The notes under the pieces were generated by a model. It made no database searches. It worked only from the letters and a program-made list of their open reading frames with translations, and was not told the DNA's origin. The position numbers and the translations under genes are program-made. From positions 124,001 to 188,000 of the forward strand of contig CAINVY010000013.1 in the NCBI GenBank assembly GCA_903854335.1: a stretch of DNA of 64,000 bases. Direction: 5' to 3'. The stretch's first letter is position 1, and the number at the start of each line of letters is the position of its first letter. Origin of the DNA: an uncultured Candidatus Peregrinibacteria bacterium. GTDB lineage: Bacteria; Patescibacteriota; Gracilibacteria; Peribacterales; Peribacteraceae. This document shows, piece by piece, positions 32,689 to 41,134 of the stretch.

Positions 32689-34380
32689 CTAATATACCTC
32701 ATTTAAATAGCACGCCTCGCACAGAACGGATTCTTCGCGATCGGGAGCGAAGGATGTCAAGATTTCTCCGCCGCATTTTGCGCAGGGGCGGGTCCAGAGA
32801 TGACGGGGGTTGCGCAGCGCCATGCGGCGGCGATGTCGTTCATCGGGATGGAGTGTGGGTACTGGCAGTGAAAGTTGTCTGTAGAAATCCAATTCCTGTT
32901 TGATGATTTTAAATGGTCTCTTGGTTACCTCGCACTCGATTGCCCACTGCAAGATGTCATCCGGCGTCTCGTTGATGGTTTCGGGAAGCAGGCGACCGGG
33001 GATGATTTTCGTGGCATTCGGAATATCATCGACGGAGTCTCTCCATGCCCATCCATTTTCAATCACTTCTTTCTTCGAGAGAGGGAAGTACTCCTGCGCG
33101 ACGCTCTCGTTGTACGCGAACGGAGAAAGCTCCACCGGAAAAAATTCTCCCCACTCGCTCGTCTTCCGCATGTGCCCGATGATCTTCGGAACAAGCTGTT
33201 CGTACTCCTCCTTCGTGTATTGCTTGTTGAGGACGCAGTACTGCGCGTGCTTGAGCCCGATGCATCCGAAGAGATCGTGACAGCCATTTACGCAGAGTTT
33301 GGAGTAGGTGCAATTGTTCACATCGGTCCATGCCTGATCGCAGAAGATAATGTTGCGCGCACCGTCACCGATCTCGTGATTCTCATAACAGAATTCCGCT
33401 CCTTTGAGTGAGCCGAATACCGTCACATCTTGCACCTTCTTCATGCGGCGGCAGTTGAAGAGATGCTTGCAATCCTGCGATTCCTGAACATCAAAACAGG
33501 AAACGCATCGTTGTGTGTTCCAGAGGTAATCGCCGGTGGAGTCTTCATTCTGTGTGCCGCGTAGCGCTTTGCAGTGAAATTTCTTCGCAAATGTAGAACA
33601 GTTTTCGTGTAATACGAAAATCTTCGAACGAGATCTGAGTTGGAATGTTGCGAGACGAGCTGCATATTCTTCCGGCGATAATTGTTCATTGAAGATACAG
33701 TGGCGCTTGTTGCGCAGATTGACGCAACCTACACACTCCGAGCAGCCGATACATTGCGTGAGGAACCAGGAATCAGAACAATTCTGACAATTCTGACTGA
33801 AGTGAAGGTGATAACAATTGATGCAATCGATGCACTCGTAGCAGAGTTCGCATCGTGTGATTTGCAGATTGTCCACGCACTTTTTCGAGTCGTAGAGGTA
33901 GTTGGCGTAGAGACAATCCTCGTCGAAATCCGCCTCGAAGATGAGGTAGCAATTTTTGCACCATCCGCACTGGTTTGTGTAATCCGAATTCTGATTGCCG
34001 GAGGCCGATCGAGAAAGTTGAGGTACCGCCAGGAAGAGTTCATGAAATTGCTCGAAGAATGGTCTTCCAAAATCGAAGTCTCTGCCGAAAGAACGCGCAT
34101 CCCATTTGTCCGAGTGCCATTCATCATTATCGAATACCTTATATGGCTTTTCCTTCGCGTAGACGGAGATGATTTCTTTTCCTGTGGAGGAGCAGGTTCT
34201 TCTGTAGAGCGTTCGCTCATTGCGCCAATTCAAACGTCTGCGTTGCCGACAATCCGGACACAGAGTTGGCGATGGGATCAGTTCCTTTTGTCCTGAAAAA
34301 ACTGGAGAAACTTCTTCCAAGAAAGCGAGATCGTTCTGGGATATTTCGAATGCCGATGCACATTGTTTACAGGTGAGCAT
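32689..34380 (-). CDS. Cys-rich array protein P5
   Basis: 563 residues. A1 has CKQC (4-7), CPDC and a single CSSTGKEIISVY Cys. B1 is regular (GWCKNCYLIFEADFDEDCLY, CELCYECIDCINCYHL, NCQNCSDSWFL, GCVNLRNKRHC; cited separately). B2 is the longest of the family, with an extra segment (WTDVNNCTYSKLCVNGCHDL) before LFGCIGLKHAQYCVLNKQ. A2 has CEVTKRPFKII, LHPDERH, CAKC, CEACYLNEVY. It lies between the P6 unit-end repeat and the second TrmB gene, 50 bases away with no repeat between, so P5 and that unit may be co-transcribed. Confidence 0.86.
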   Translation of the reverse strand: MLTCKQCASAFEISQNDLAFLEEVSPVFSGQKELIPSPTLCPDCRQRRRLNWRNERTLYRRTCSSTGKEIISVYAKEKPYKVFDNDEWHSDKWDARSFGRDFDFGRPFFEQFHELFLAVPQLSRSASGNQNSDYTNQCGWCKNCYLIFEADFDEDCLYANYLYDSKKCVDNLQITRCELCYECIDCINCYHLHFSQNCQNCSDSWFLTQCIGCSECVGCVNLRNKRHCIFNEQLSPEEYAARLATFQLRSRSKIFVLHENCSTFAKKFHCKALRGTQNEDSTGDYLWNTQRCVSCFDVQESQDCKHLFNCRRMKKVQDVTVFGSLKGAEFCYENHEIGDGARNIIFCDQAWTDVNNCTYSKLCVNGCHDLFGCIGLKHAQYCVLNKQYTKEEYEQLVPKIIGHMRKTSEWGEFFPVELSPFAYNESVAQEYFPLSKKEVIENGWAWRDSVDDIPNATKIIPGRLLPETINETPDDILQWAIECEVTKRPFKIIKQELDFYRQLSLPVPTLHPDERHRRRMALRNPRHLWTRPCAKCGGEILTSFAPDREESVLCEACYLNEVY

Positions 34381-34387
34381 GGTAGAG

Positions 34388-34469
34388 AAAGTGTACAGTG
34401 AGAAGTGATCAGTGTTCAGTGGTTAATTACTTTGCCACTGTTCACTGTCCGCTGTTCACCGATAACTCA
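34388..34469. repeat. CAGTG-rich unit-end repeat, copy 5 (after P6)
   Basis: It follows the seven-gene unit P12-P6. AGTGTTCAGTGG and CCACTGTTCACT can pair (10 of 12). The first 40 bases are almost identical to copy 4, which indicates recent duplication or gene conversion. Confidence 0.75.
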
Positions 34470-36131
34470 TCAATATATTTCCTTCAAATAACACTCCTCA
34501 CACGCCACCATCTCAGGTCTCTCGGGCGCGTACGTTGTCCACGTGTCCTGTCCGCACTTCGTACATTTCCTGATCCAGAGTTGGTACGGATTGCGGCGAG
34601 CCATTCGGCTTCGATGACGCTCGGTCGGGTGCAGGCGGGGGAGGGGGAGGCGCATGCGGCGGTAGAAGTCGAGCTCCTGCTTTACGATCTTGAACGGTTT
34701 GCCGCTTTTCTCACACTGGATGGCGGATTGTAGAAGGTCATCGCTCATGTCATCGATGTTGTCTGGGAGAGAGGCGGCAGTGATCACTCTCTTCGCTACG
34801 GGAATCTCCTCGGGCGTATCGCGCCATGTGAATCCCATCTTCCTTGCCTCGTTCTCCGAGAGGGGCAAGTAATCCTGGGCTGCGGATTCGTTGTAGGAGA
34901 AGGGCATCGTGTGTGGCGGGAAGAATTCCCCCCATTCACCGGTCTTGCCCATGTGATCGATGATCTGCGGAACGAGTTTCTCGTACTCCTCTTTGGTGTA
35001 TTGAGTATTAAGAATGCAGTATTCCTTATGCCGAAGTCCGATGCATCCGAAGCAGTGCTTGCAGGAGATGCAGCTGTCGCAGTAGCGCAGATTATTGCCG
35101 AAGAAGGTGTAGCGGCAGAAGGCGAGATCGATGGAGCCGCGCGAGACTGCAGAGAAGTAGATCTGTTCGCAGCGCGGCCAGCCCGCGGAGTAGCACGAGA
35201 TTATGTCCTTCGTGTCCGCCATGGAAATGCTCTGCGTGCAGTCCTCGGCGTCGTGCCCATCGAAACAGCGCAGACAATTCTTCGCGTTGTACATGTGATC
35301 GCCGATGACATTCTCGCAATTCAGATTGTGCAGCGCGCGATGGACGGATGCTTCGCGCATGCGCAGGTACTCCGCGCGTGCGTCCTTCCACTTCGCGTAC
35401 GAGCCGCAGAGGAGAGCCGTTTTCGCTGCGGCGAATTCTTCTTTGGTACAGGGGGCGTTGCGGAGGTAGTACGAGCGGTTCGCGAGATTGCTCGAGAGGA
35501 GGCAATGGTCGCATCCGGTCAGTTGAAAGCAGAAATGGCAATCGTTGCAATTTCTCGATTCTTCGAGCGATGTCACGTCGTAACATTTGTCGCAATCGAC
35601 GCACTCGTAACTCAGCGTGCTGGCGTTGGTCAACATGCAGTCGATGACATCCTTCCCGTTTTCGATCCAGTAGCTGAAGTGCGTGTCCTCGCTCGTGGCG
35701 ATGAGGGAATTCATGTAGCAGTTCTTTGAATCGCGGATATGACTGTTGTAGTCGCAATTCTCGCTGCGGAAAACGGACGTGCCCTCCCGCGGCACGACCT
35801 TCTGGAGTTCCTCGTACTGCACGAAGAACGGTTTGACGAAATCGAATGCTCGTCCGTACGTCAGTGCGTCCCAGGAATCTCCCCACCAGATGTCGTTGCG
35901 GTAGACCGTGAACGGACTCTCGGGCGGGTACGCGCTGATGATCTCCTTCTTCGTTTTGTCGCAGGTGCGCCGATACAGCTTCCACTCGTTGCGCGAGGCC
36001 ATGACTTTGCGAAGACGTTCGCGAGGAGAGATGGTCGGGAGCGGGATGTTCCGTTCAGCAAGGAACGCGATCTCTCCGTCGGAAATCTCGAAGGGTTCGC
36101 CTGTGATCGAGCAGGGTCGCGTCTGAGGCAC
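34470..36131 (-). CDS. Cys-rich array protein P6
   Basis: 553 residues from a GTG start four bases after the P7 stop; the start matches P2 and P4 in lead length. A1 lacks the CxxC and CPxC pairs (CSITGEPFEIS, then NIPLPTISPRERLRK) and the usual GKKELIPPP insertion. In this it looks more like an A2 module, for example DIPLPRKCPEQRLKERL of P12, and helps link the two ends. CDKTKKEIIS keeps one Cys. B2 has CISCKHCFGCIGLRHKEYC. A2 has CEKSGKPFKIV, LHPTERH, CTKC, CEECYLKEIY. Last gene of the large unit. Confidence 0.85.
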   Translation of the reverse strand: MPQTRPCSITGEPFEISDGEIAFLAERNIPLPTISPRERLRKVMASRNEWKLYRRTCDKTKKEIISAYPPESPFTVYRNDIWWGDSWDALTYGRAFDFVKPFFVQYEELQKVVPREGTSVFRSENCDYNSHIRDSKNCYMNSLIATSEDTHFSYWIENGKDVIDCMLTNASTLSYECVDCDKCYDVTSLEESRNCNDCHFCFQLTGCDHCLLSSNLANRSYYLRNAPCTKEEFAAAKTALLCGSYAKWKDARAEYLRMREASVHRALHNLNCENVIGDHMYNAKNCLRCFDGHDAEDCTQSISMADTKDIISCYSAGWPRCEQIYFSAVSRGSIDLAFCRYTFFGNNLRYCDSCISCKHCFGCIGLRHKEYCILNTQYTKEEYEKLVPQIIDHMGKTGEWGEFFPPHTMPFSYNESAAQDYLPLSENEARKMGFTWRDTPEEIPVAKRVITAASLPDNIDDMSDDLLQSAIQCEKSGKPFKIVKQELDFYRRMRLPLPRLHPTERHRSRMARRNPYQLWIRKCTKCGQDTWTTYAPERPEMVACEECYLKEIY

Positions 36132-36135
36132 GCGA

Positions 36136-37785
36136 CTATACTTCCTGCAAATAGCATTCCTCGCAATAGACGGTTTCCGGTCTCTCGGGTGCGTAGGTCG
36201 TCTCCATCGGTTTCCCGCACTTCATGCAGTCGCGTTTCCAGAGGTGGCGAGGATTGCGGAGGGCGAAGCGCTCGCGTTGTCGCTCCTGGAAGCACTTGCG
36301 GGGGAGGGGGAGTTTCATCTGGCGGTAGAACGCGAGTTCCTTCGGGATGATTTTGTACGGTTTCCCGGAGGTTTCACAGCGGAGGATCGATGCGCAGATG
36401 GAGTCGCTCGCATCGTTGATGTCGATGGGCACTGTCACGTCGGGGCCGAGGTAATTTTGGGATGTCTCTTCCGGTGTCTCCTCCTTCCACTTCCATCCGC
36501 GAGCGACGGCTTCTTCTTTCGTCAGCGGAAAGTATTCCTGTGCGATGGTTTCGTTGTAGCCGAAGGGACTGAGTGCATGGGGGAAGAATTGCCCCCACTC
36601 TCCGGCGCGCTTCATGAGTTCTTTCAGCTTCGGTAGAAAGTTCTCGTACTCTTCCTTCGTGTATTGCTTGTTGAGGATGCAGTAGCGAGCGGACTTCAGC
36701 CCCACGCATCCGAAGCAATCTTTCGAGGCGAAGCAGTTGTCGCAGTAGAAGAGATCCGCGCACTCATTCTGGCAGGTGTGGCAGCCCATGCATCGGTAAT
36801 TGTCTCCGATGGTCAGGCATTGGTAGCAGAGTTCGGCTTTCGCGCCCGAGAAGTTGCAATCGGCGCAATCCTTGAAGCTCTCGAGCGTCGCACCGTAGAG
36901 GCAATCTTCGCAGTTCTTCAGATCATACCCTTGTGCGATATTTCTGCAGTTGTAGAGGTAATCGCCGGCGACGTTCTCGCAGTTGAATCCGTGATAGCAC
37001 TTCACGATTTCTTTCCCGATGAGCTCCTTCACTTTCTCCTTCGCAAATGCGATCGTGCGGGAGTTTCCCGTATTCAGTTCCGCGAGTTTCTTTTGATACT
37101 CTTCCTTTGAATGCGGTTGATTGAAGATGTGAAATTCTTTGTTTTTGAGTCCCACGCATCCGAAGCAATCTCTGCAGCCCGTGCAGTGTACGAGGAACAT
37201 CGAAGACGAACAATTGTCGCAATCACGCGAGAAGTTCAGTGAGTGGCACTGCACACAGTCGATGCATTCGTAGCAAAATTCCGATCGATAGGTGTAGAGG
37301 CAGTCGTAGCAGTCCTTCGATTGCCAGACGATGTGGCCGTACGAGCAATCCTCGTTGCGCACGTTCCCGAAGACGAGGTAGCAATTTCTGCTGTTGAAGG
37401 ACATGTTGCAGTAGTCCGTGTTCTCGCAGTTCGTGTTCATGATGGACATGCGCGGGACGGTGCGGTGGAGAACCGCGACTTGATCGAAGAACGGCTTCGA
37501 GAAATCCGGATCGATCCCGTAATCGAGCGCGTTCCATTTGTCGCTCCACCACTCGTGCAGTTCGTAGACCGGGAAGGGAACGTCCTTGTCGTACATCGCG
37601 ATGATCTTCTTCCCCGTCAGATCGCACGTACGGTGGTAGAGATTGAAAAAATTGCGGAAGACGAGCCGGCGCTGTCTGCGGCAATCCGGGCAGTCAACGG
37701 GATCGGGTACGTCGATGGTCTCGTAGAGTGTTCTCTCTTCGGGGAGGAGATCGAAGGGGGCCGAACATTGATTGCAAGTCGCCAT
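36136..37785 (-). CDS. Cys-rich array protein P7
   Basis: 549 residues from the ATG at 37785, one base after the P8 stop; an in-frame start at 37818 lies inside P8. A1 has CNQC, CPDC and CDLTGKKIIAMY. B1 carries CIDCVQCHSLNFSRDCDNCS, GCRDCFGCVGLKNKEFHIFN; B2 carries CENVAGDYLYNCRN, CHTCQNECADLFYCDNC and CFGCVGLKSARYCILNKQ. A2 mixes both subfamilies: IIPKEL and RKCFQERQ (Cys as in P8-P12) with CEECYLQEV (as in P1-P6). It marks the border of the two subfamilies. Confidence 0.86.
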   Translation of the reverse strand: MATCNQCSAPFDLLPEERTLYETIDVPDPVDCPDCRRQRRLVFRNFFNLYHRTCDLTGKKIIAMYDKDVPFPVYELHEWWSDKWNALDYGIDPDFSKPFFDQVAVLHRTVPRMSIMNTNCENTDYCNMSFNSRNCYLVFGNVRNEDCSYGHIVWQSKDCYDCLYTYRSEFCYECIDCVQCHSLNFSRDCDNCSSSMFLVHCTGCRDCFGCVGLKNKEFHIFNQPHSKEEYQKKLAELNTGNSRTIAFAKEKVKELIGKEIVKCYHGFNCENVAGDYLYNCRNIAQGYDLKNCEDCLYGATLESFKDCADCNFSGAKAELCYQCLTIGDNYRCMGCHTCQNECADLFYCDNCFASKDCFGCVGLKSARYCILNKQYTKEEYENFLPKLKELMKRAGEWGQFFPHALSPFGYNETIAQEYFPLTKEEAVARGWKWKEETPEETSQNYLGPDVTVPIDINDASDSICASILRCETSGKPYKIIPKELAFYRQMKLPLPRKCFQERQRERFALRNPRHLWKRDCMKCGKPMETTYAPERPETVYCEECYLQEV

Positions 37786-37786
37786 T

Positions 37787-39463
37787 TCAATTGACGGAAG
37801 AAAGATAACACTCTTCACAGTAGATGACCTCCGAATGGTCGGGCGAGAAAGTCGTTTTCATCTGCTTCCCGCATTTTGCGCATGTACGAGACCAGAGGCG
37901 ACGTGGATTGCGCGCGACGACGCGATCGGCATGCCTCTGGTCGGGGCAGCGGCTTGGGAGGGGGAGTCCCATTGTCCGGTAAAACTTCAGCTCTTGCGGG
38001 ATGATTTTGAAGGGCTTGCCCGATACGGAACATCGCAGGATCTGATCGCAGATGGAGTCGGGGACATTATTGATTGTGAGCGGCGGCGTGATTGCAGGTC
38101 CGAGATACGCATCCTTCTTCTCGCGATCCTCGTACCAATGCCATCCTTTCGCTTCCACCTCCTCCCTTTTTTTCGGGAATTGCTCCTGCGCGACCGTTTC
38201 GTTGTAGCCCATGTATGAGAGACTCGGATCGAAATGCTCCCCCCACTCTCCGGTTTTGCGCATGTGTTCGATGATCTTCGGCACGAGCATCTCGTACTCT
38301 TCCTTCGTGTACTGCTTATTCAAAATGCAGTACTTTTTTTTGCGAAGGCTGATACAGCCGAAGATGTCGGAGCAACCGTGGCATTCTCGCGAATACCACT
38401 GGTTATCTCCGTACCAACACATGAAGGTGGAGAAGGCGTGCTCTACGCCAACGGTGGATCCCGCTTCGCAGGCCCACTTCACTCCGTCGGGCGCGTTGTA
38501 CGTGCAGTCGTAGCTTCGCAACGCTTTCGGTGTGTAGCAGAGGTACTTGCTGTCCTCGCCGTCAGTAATGTCGAAGGAGGAATGACAGTTTTTCGAGGAG
38601 AAGATCATGTCGCCCGTGCAATCCTCGCTCCCGTAGATGTGCGATCCGCGGTGCGGGAGCGGCGAGCGGAGTTTCTCCAATTGCGATTTCAAATTCTCGA
38701 TTGTCGCATGCGTGAGAGGGAAGAGCGCGCCGATGCGTCTCTGGTATTCCTCTCTGCTTAATTGCTCATTGAGGAAGCAGTACTCGCGGTTGTGGAGACC
38801 GAAGCACAGGCAGCAATTCTTGCAACTCTGACAATCTTTGATCATGAGTGACGAGGAGCAATTGCGGCAGTTGGAGAAGAAGAAGCACTCGTAACAATTC
38901 TGCGAAGCGCTGCCTTCGTAGCACCATTGGCACGAGTAAAGGGAGAGACCATCGAGGCAATTTTTGGAGTCGACGACGAAGCGGCCGAAGAGACAATCCT
39001 CGCTGTTGCCGCCTCCGAAGAGCAGGTAACAGTTGCGCATGTTCAGCGTATGATTCGTGTAGTAGCTGTTCTCGACGTTCGTCGTGAAGAGCGCCTGGTG
39101 GGGGACGCAGAGTCCGAGCGCTGAACATTGTTCCGAGAATGTCTTTCCGAAATCAAACTCGCGGCCGTAGCTTAGCTCGTCCCATTGGTCGCTCCAGAAT
39201 TCATCCTGATCGTAGACGACGTATGGTTTGTCGGCAGCGTACATGGAGACAATTTGCTTGCCCGTGAGGTCGGATTTGCGATGGTAGAGGAACCGCTCGT
39301 TGCGGAAACTCAAACGCCGGATGAGCCTGCACTCGGGGCAGTGCGTGGGGGGAGGAAGGCTCATTTTTGCGTTGCCGATGACCGGCGAAATCTCTTCGTA
39401 AAAATTCAGATCATCAGACGTGATTTCGAATGCCCCGCCGCATCCTTTGCATATTTTTTGCAT
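37787..39463 (-). CDS. Cys-rich array protein P8
   Basis: 558 residues. The start ATG at 39463 shares one base with the P9 stop (TGATG), so re-initiation is likely. A1 has CKGC and CPEC, but the next Cys is Ser (KSDLTGKQIVSMY). B1 ends in a Cys burst (DCQSCKNCCLCFGLHNREYC). B2 has EDCTGDMIFSSKNCHSSFDI and GCSDIFGCISLRKKKYCILN. A2 has CSVSGKPFKIIPQEL, RCPDQRH, CAKC, CEECYLSSVN. A YLGP string about 40 residues before A2 separates P7-P12 from the others. Confidence 0.86.
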   Translation of the reverse strand: MQKICKGCGGAFEITSDDLNFYEEISPVIGNAKMSLPPPTHCPECRLIRRLSFRNERFLYHRKSDLTGKQIVSMYAADKPYVVYDQDEFWSDQWDELSYGREFDFGKTFSEQCSALGLCVPHQALFTTNVENSYYTNHTLNMRNCYLLFGGGNSEDCLFGRFVVDSKNCLDGLSLYSCQWCYEGSASQNCYECFFFSNCRNCSSSLMIKDCQSCKNCCLCFGLHNREYCFLNEQLSREEYQRRIGALFPLTHATIENLKSQLEKLRSPLPHRGSHIYGSEDCTGDMIFSSKNCHSSFDITDGEDSKYLCYTPKALRSYDCTYNAPDGVKWACEAGSTVGVEHAFSTFMCWYGDNQWYSRECHGCSDIFGCISLRKKKYCILNKQYTKEEYEMLVPKIIEHMRKTGEWGEHFDPSLSYMGYNETVAQEQFPKKREEVEAKGWHWYEDREKKDAYLGPAITPPLTINNVPDSICDQILRCSVSGKPFKIIPQELKFYRTMGLPLPSRCPDQRHADRVVARNPRRLWSRTCAKCGKQMKTTFSPDHSEVIYCEECYLSSVN

Positions 39464-41133
39464 CAGTAGACGGAAGCAAGATAACACTGTTCACAGTAGA
39501 TGATTTCCGCACGGTCCGGCGAATACGTCGTTTCGATTTGTGTCGCACACTTTGCGCATTGTCTCGTCCAGAGCTTGCGCGGGTTGCGCAGTGCCAGTCG
39601 TTCCCTATGCCGTTGATCGGGACACTTGCGAGGAATCGGAATGCCCATTTCTTTATAGCATTTCAGTTCTTGCGGGATGATCTTGAACGGTCTTCCGGTT
39701 TCCTCGCATTTCAGGATCTTTCCGCAGATGGAATCATCGGTCGTGCGGATGCTCTCGGGGATCTGCACCTGCGGCCCGAGGTAATTCCGTCGCTCCTCAT
39801 CCTCATGCCAAGCAAGCTCGCGTCTTGCGACTTCTTCTCTGGAGAGCGGGAAATAATCCTCCGCGAGTGATTCATTGTACGAAAAAGGAGAGAGGGATGA
39901 CGGGAAGAACTCGCCCCACTCTTTGGTCTTCCTCATGTGTTCGATGATCTTCGGAACGAGTCGTTCGTATTCCTCCTTCGTGTACTGCTTATTGAGGATG
40001 CAATACTGCTTTCGTTTCAATCCGATGCAGCCGAAGATGTCTTTGCAATTTCCGCAGTATGCGCTGTAGAGCACGTCGTTCCCCAGCGGATAAATGAGGA
40101 AAGAGAACAGCGTGCGTTGGCCGGAGATGCAGAATCCTTGGTAATCCAACTCCGCTCCATATCCCGCTCCGTACATGTCGTGGCAATCCTTGCTCTCGCT
40201 CGGAATGTTTTGCGAGTAGGCGCAATCCTGCCCCAACTTTCCGTCGAAGCACTGTCGGCAGTTCTTGCACTGCAGCAGGTTGTCGCCCGTGCATCCCTCG
40301 CACTGGAGCAGGTGCGCGTGCAGTCGCGGTTGCTTGCGCCACAATTCCACGGCTCGTTCGTGTGCGAGCTCAATGGAGCTTCTCGTGAGGATGAGTTCCT
40401 TGAGCTTCTCTTGGTATTCGTCTTTCTGCATCGCGGCATTGAAGAGGTGATACTGCTTTCCGCGCAGTCCTGTGCAGCCGAAACAGTCGTGGCAATTTTT
40501 GCAGTCGAATGAGAAGTCCACGCTTTCGCAGTTGGTGAGCTCCTGAGAGTAGAAGCAGCGGTAGCACGATTCGCTGTCGATGAGTTGGTAGCAGAAGCGG
40601 CACTCTTTGCAGAAGGAGCAATCCATGCAGTCGCTGCAGCCGAAAAGCATGTCGCTGAAGTGGCAATCCTGGCATTGGTCGCTGGCGAAGAGCAGGTAGC
40701 AGTTCTTCACGCCCCAGTTGTAGTTGCCGTACTCGGAGTTTTCGCTCTGCTCCACGTGTCTGCTCGGGATCGGAACGACGTGCAGCAAATCGGAGAATTG
40801 CTCGAAGAACGGACGGGAGAAATCGAACTCACGTGCGAACTTCTGCGCGTCCCACTTGTCGCTCCACCATTCGCTCTGTTCGAAGACGGTGAAGGGCTTG
40901 TCCGGCGAGTAAATGGAAATGATCTGCTTTCCCGTGAGATCGCACTTACGATGGTAGAGCTTGCGATCGTTTCTCCAAGTGAATCTCTGCTGTGTGCGGC
41001 AATCGGGACAGAGCGTCGGCGGGGGAATCATCTCCTTCTTGCCCGCGAACATCGGAGAGACCTTCTCGTAGAACGCGAGATCGTCTGGCGTGATCTCGAA
41101 GGAAGCTGAACATTGGCTGCAGGACTTCTTCAT
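39463..41133 (-). CDS. Cys-rich array protein P9
   Basis: 556 residues with 41 Cys by my count, about 7 percent. A1: C5SQC8, CPDC, KCDLTGKQIISIY. B1 has an unbroken run of pairs (GCSDCMDCSFCKECRFC, then SCYRC, DCKNCHDCFGC) ending in GLRGKQYHLFN. B2: LQCEGCTGDNLLQCKNCRQC, GNCKDIFGCIGLKRKQYC and NKQYTKEEYE. A2: CEETGRPFKIIPQELKCYKE, RKCPDQRH, CAKC, 17 residues, CEQCYLASVY. It begins one base after the P10 stop. Confidence 0.87.
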   Translation of the reverse strand: MKKSCSQCSASFEITPDDLAFYEKVSPMFAGKKEMIPPPTLCPDCRTQQRFTWRNDRKLYHRKCDLTGKQIISIYSPDKPFTVFEQSEWWSDKWDAQKFAREFDFSRPFFEQFSDLLHVVPIPSRHVEQSENSEYGNYNWGVKNCYLLFASDQCQDCHFSDMLFGCSDCMDCSFCKECRFCYQLIDSESCYRCFYSQELTNCESVDFSFDCKNCHDCFGCTGLRGKQYHLFNAAMQKDEYQEKLKELILTRSSIELAHERAVELWRKQPRLHAHLLQCEGCTGDNLLQCKNCRQCFDGKLGQDCAYSQNIPSESKDCHDMYGAGYGAELDYQGFCISGQRTLFSFLIYPLGNDVLYSAYCGNCKDIFGCIGLKRKQYCILNKQYTKEEYERLVPKIIEHMRKTKEWGEFFPSSLSPFSYNESLAEDYFPLSREEVARRELAWHEDEERRNYLGPQVQIPESIRTTDDSICGKILKCEETGRPFKIIPQELKCYKEMGIPIPRKCPDQRHRERLALRNPRKLWTRQCAKCATQIETTYSPDRAEIIYCEQCYLASVY

Positions 41134-41134
41134 A

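Noticed and set aside
21961-34469. The five similar repeats as a CRISPR array
   Set aside because: Units are 1.7-4 kb apart with whole genes between them, vary in sequence and have no spacer pattern or cas genes.
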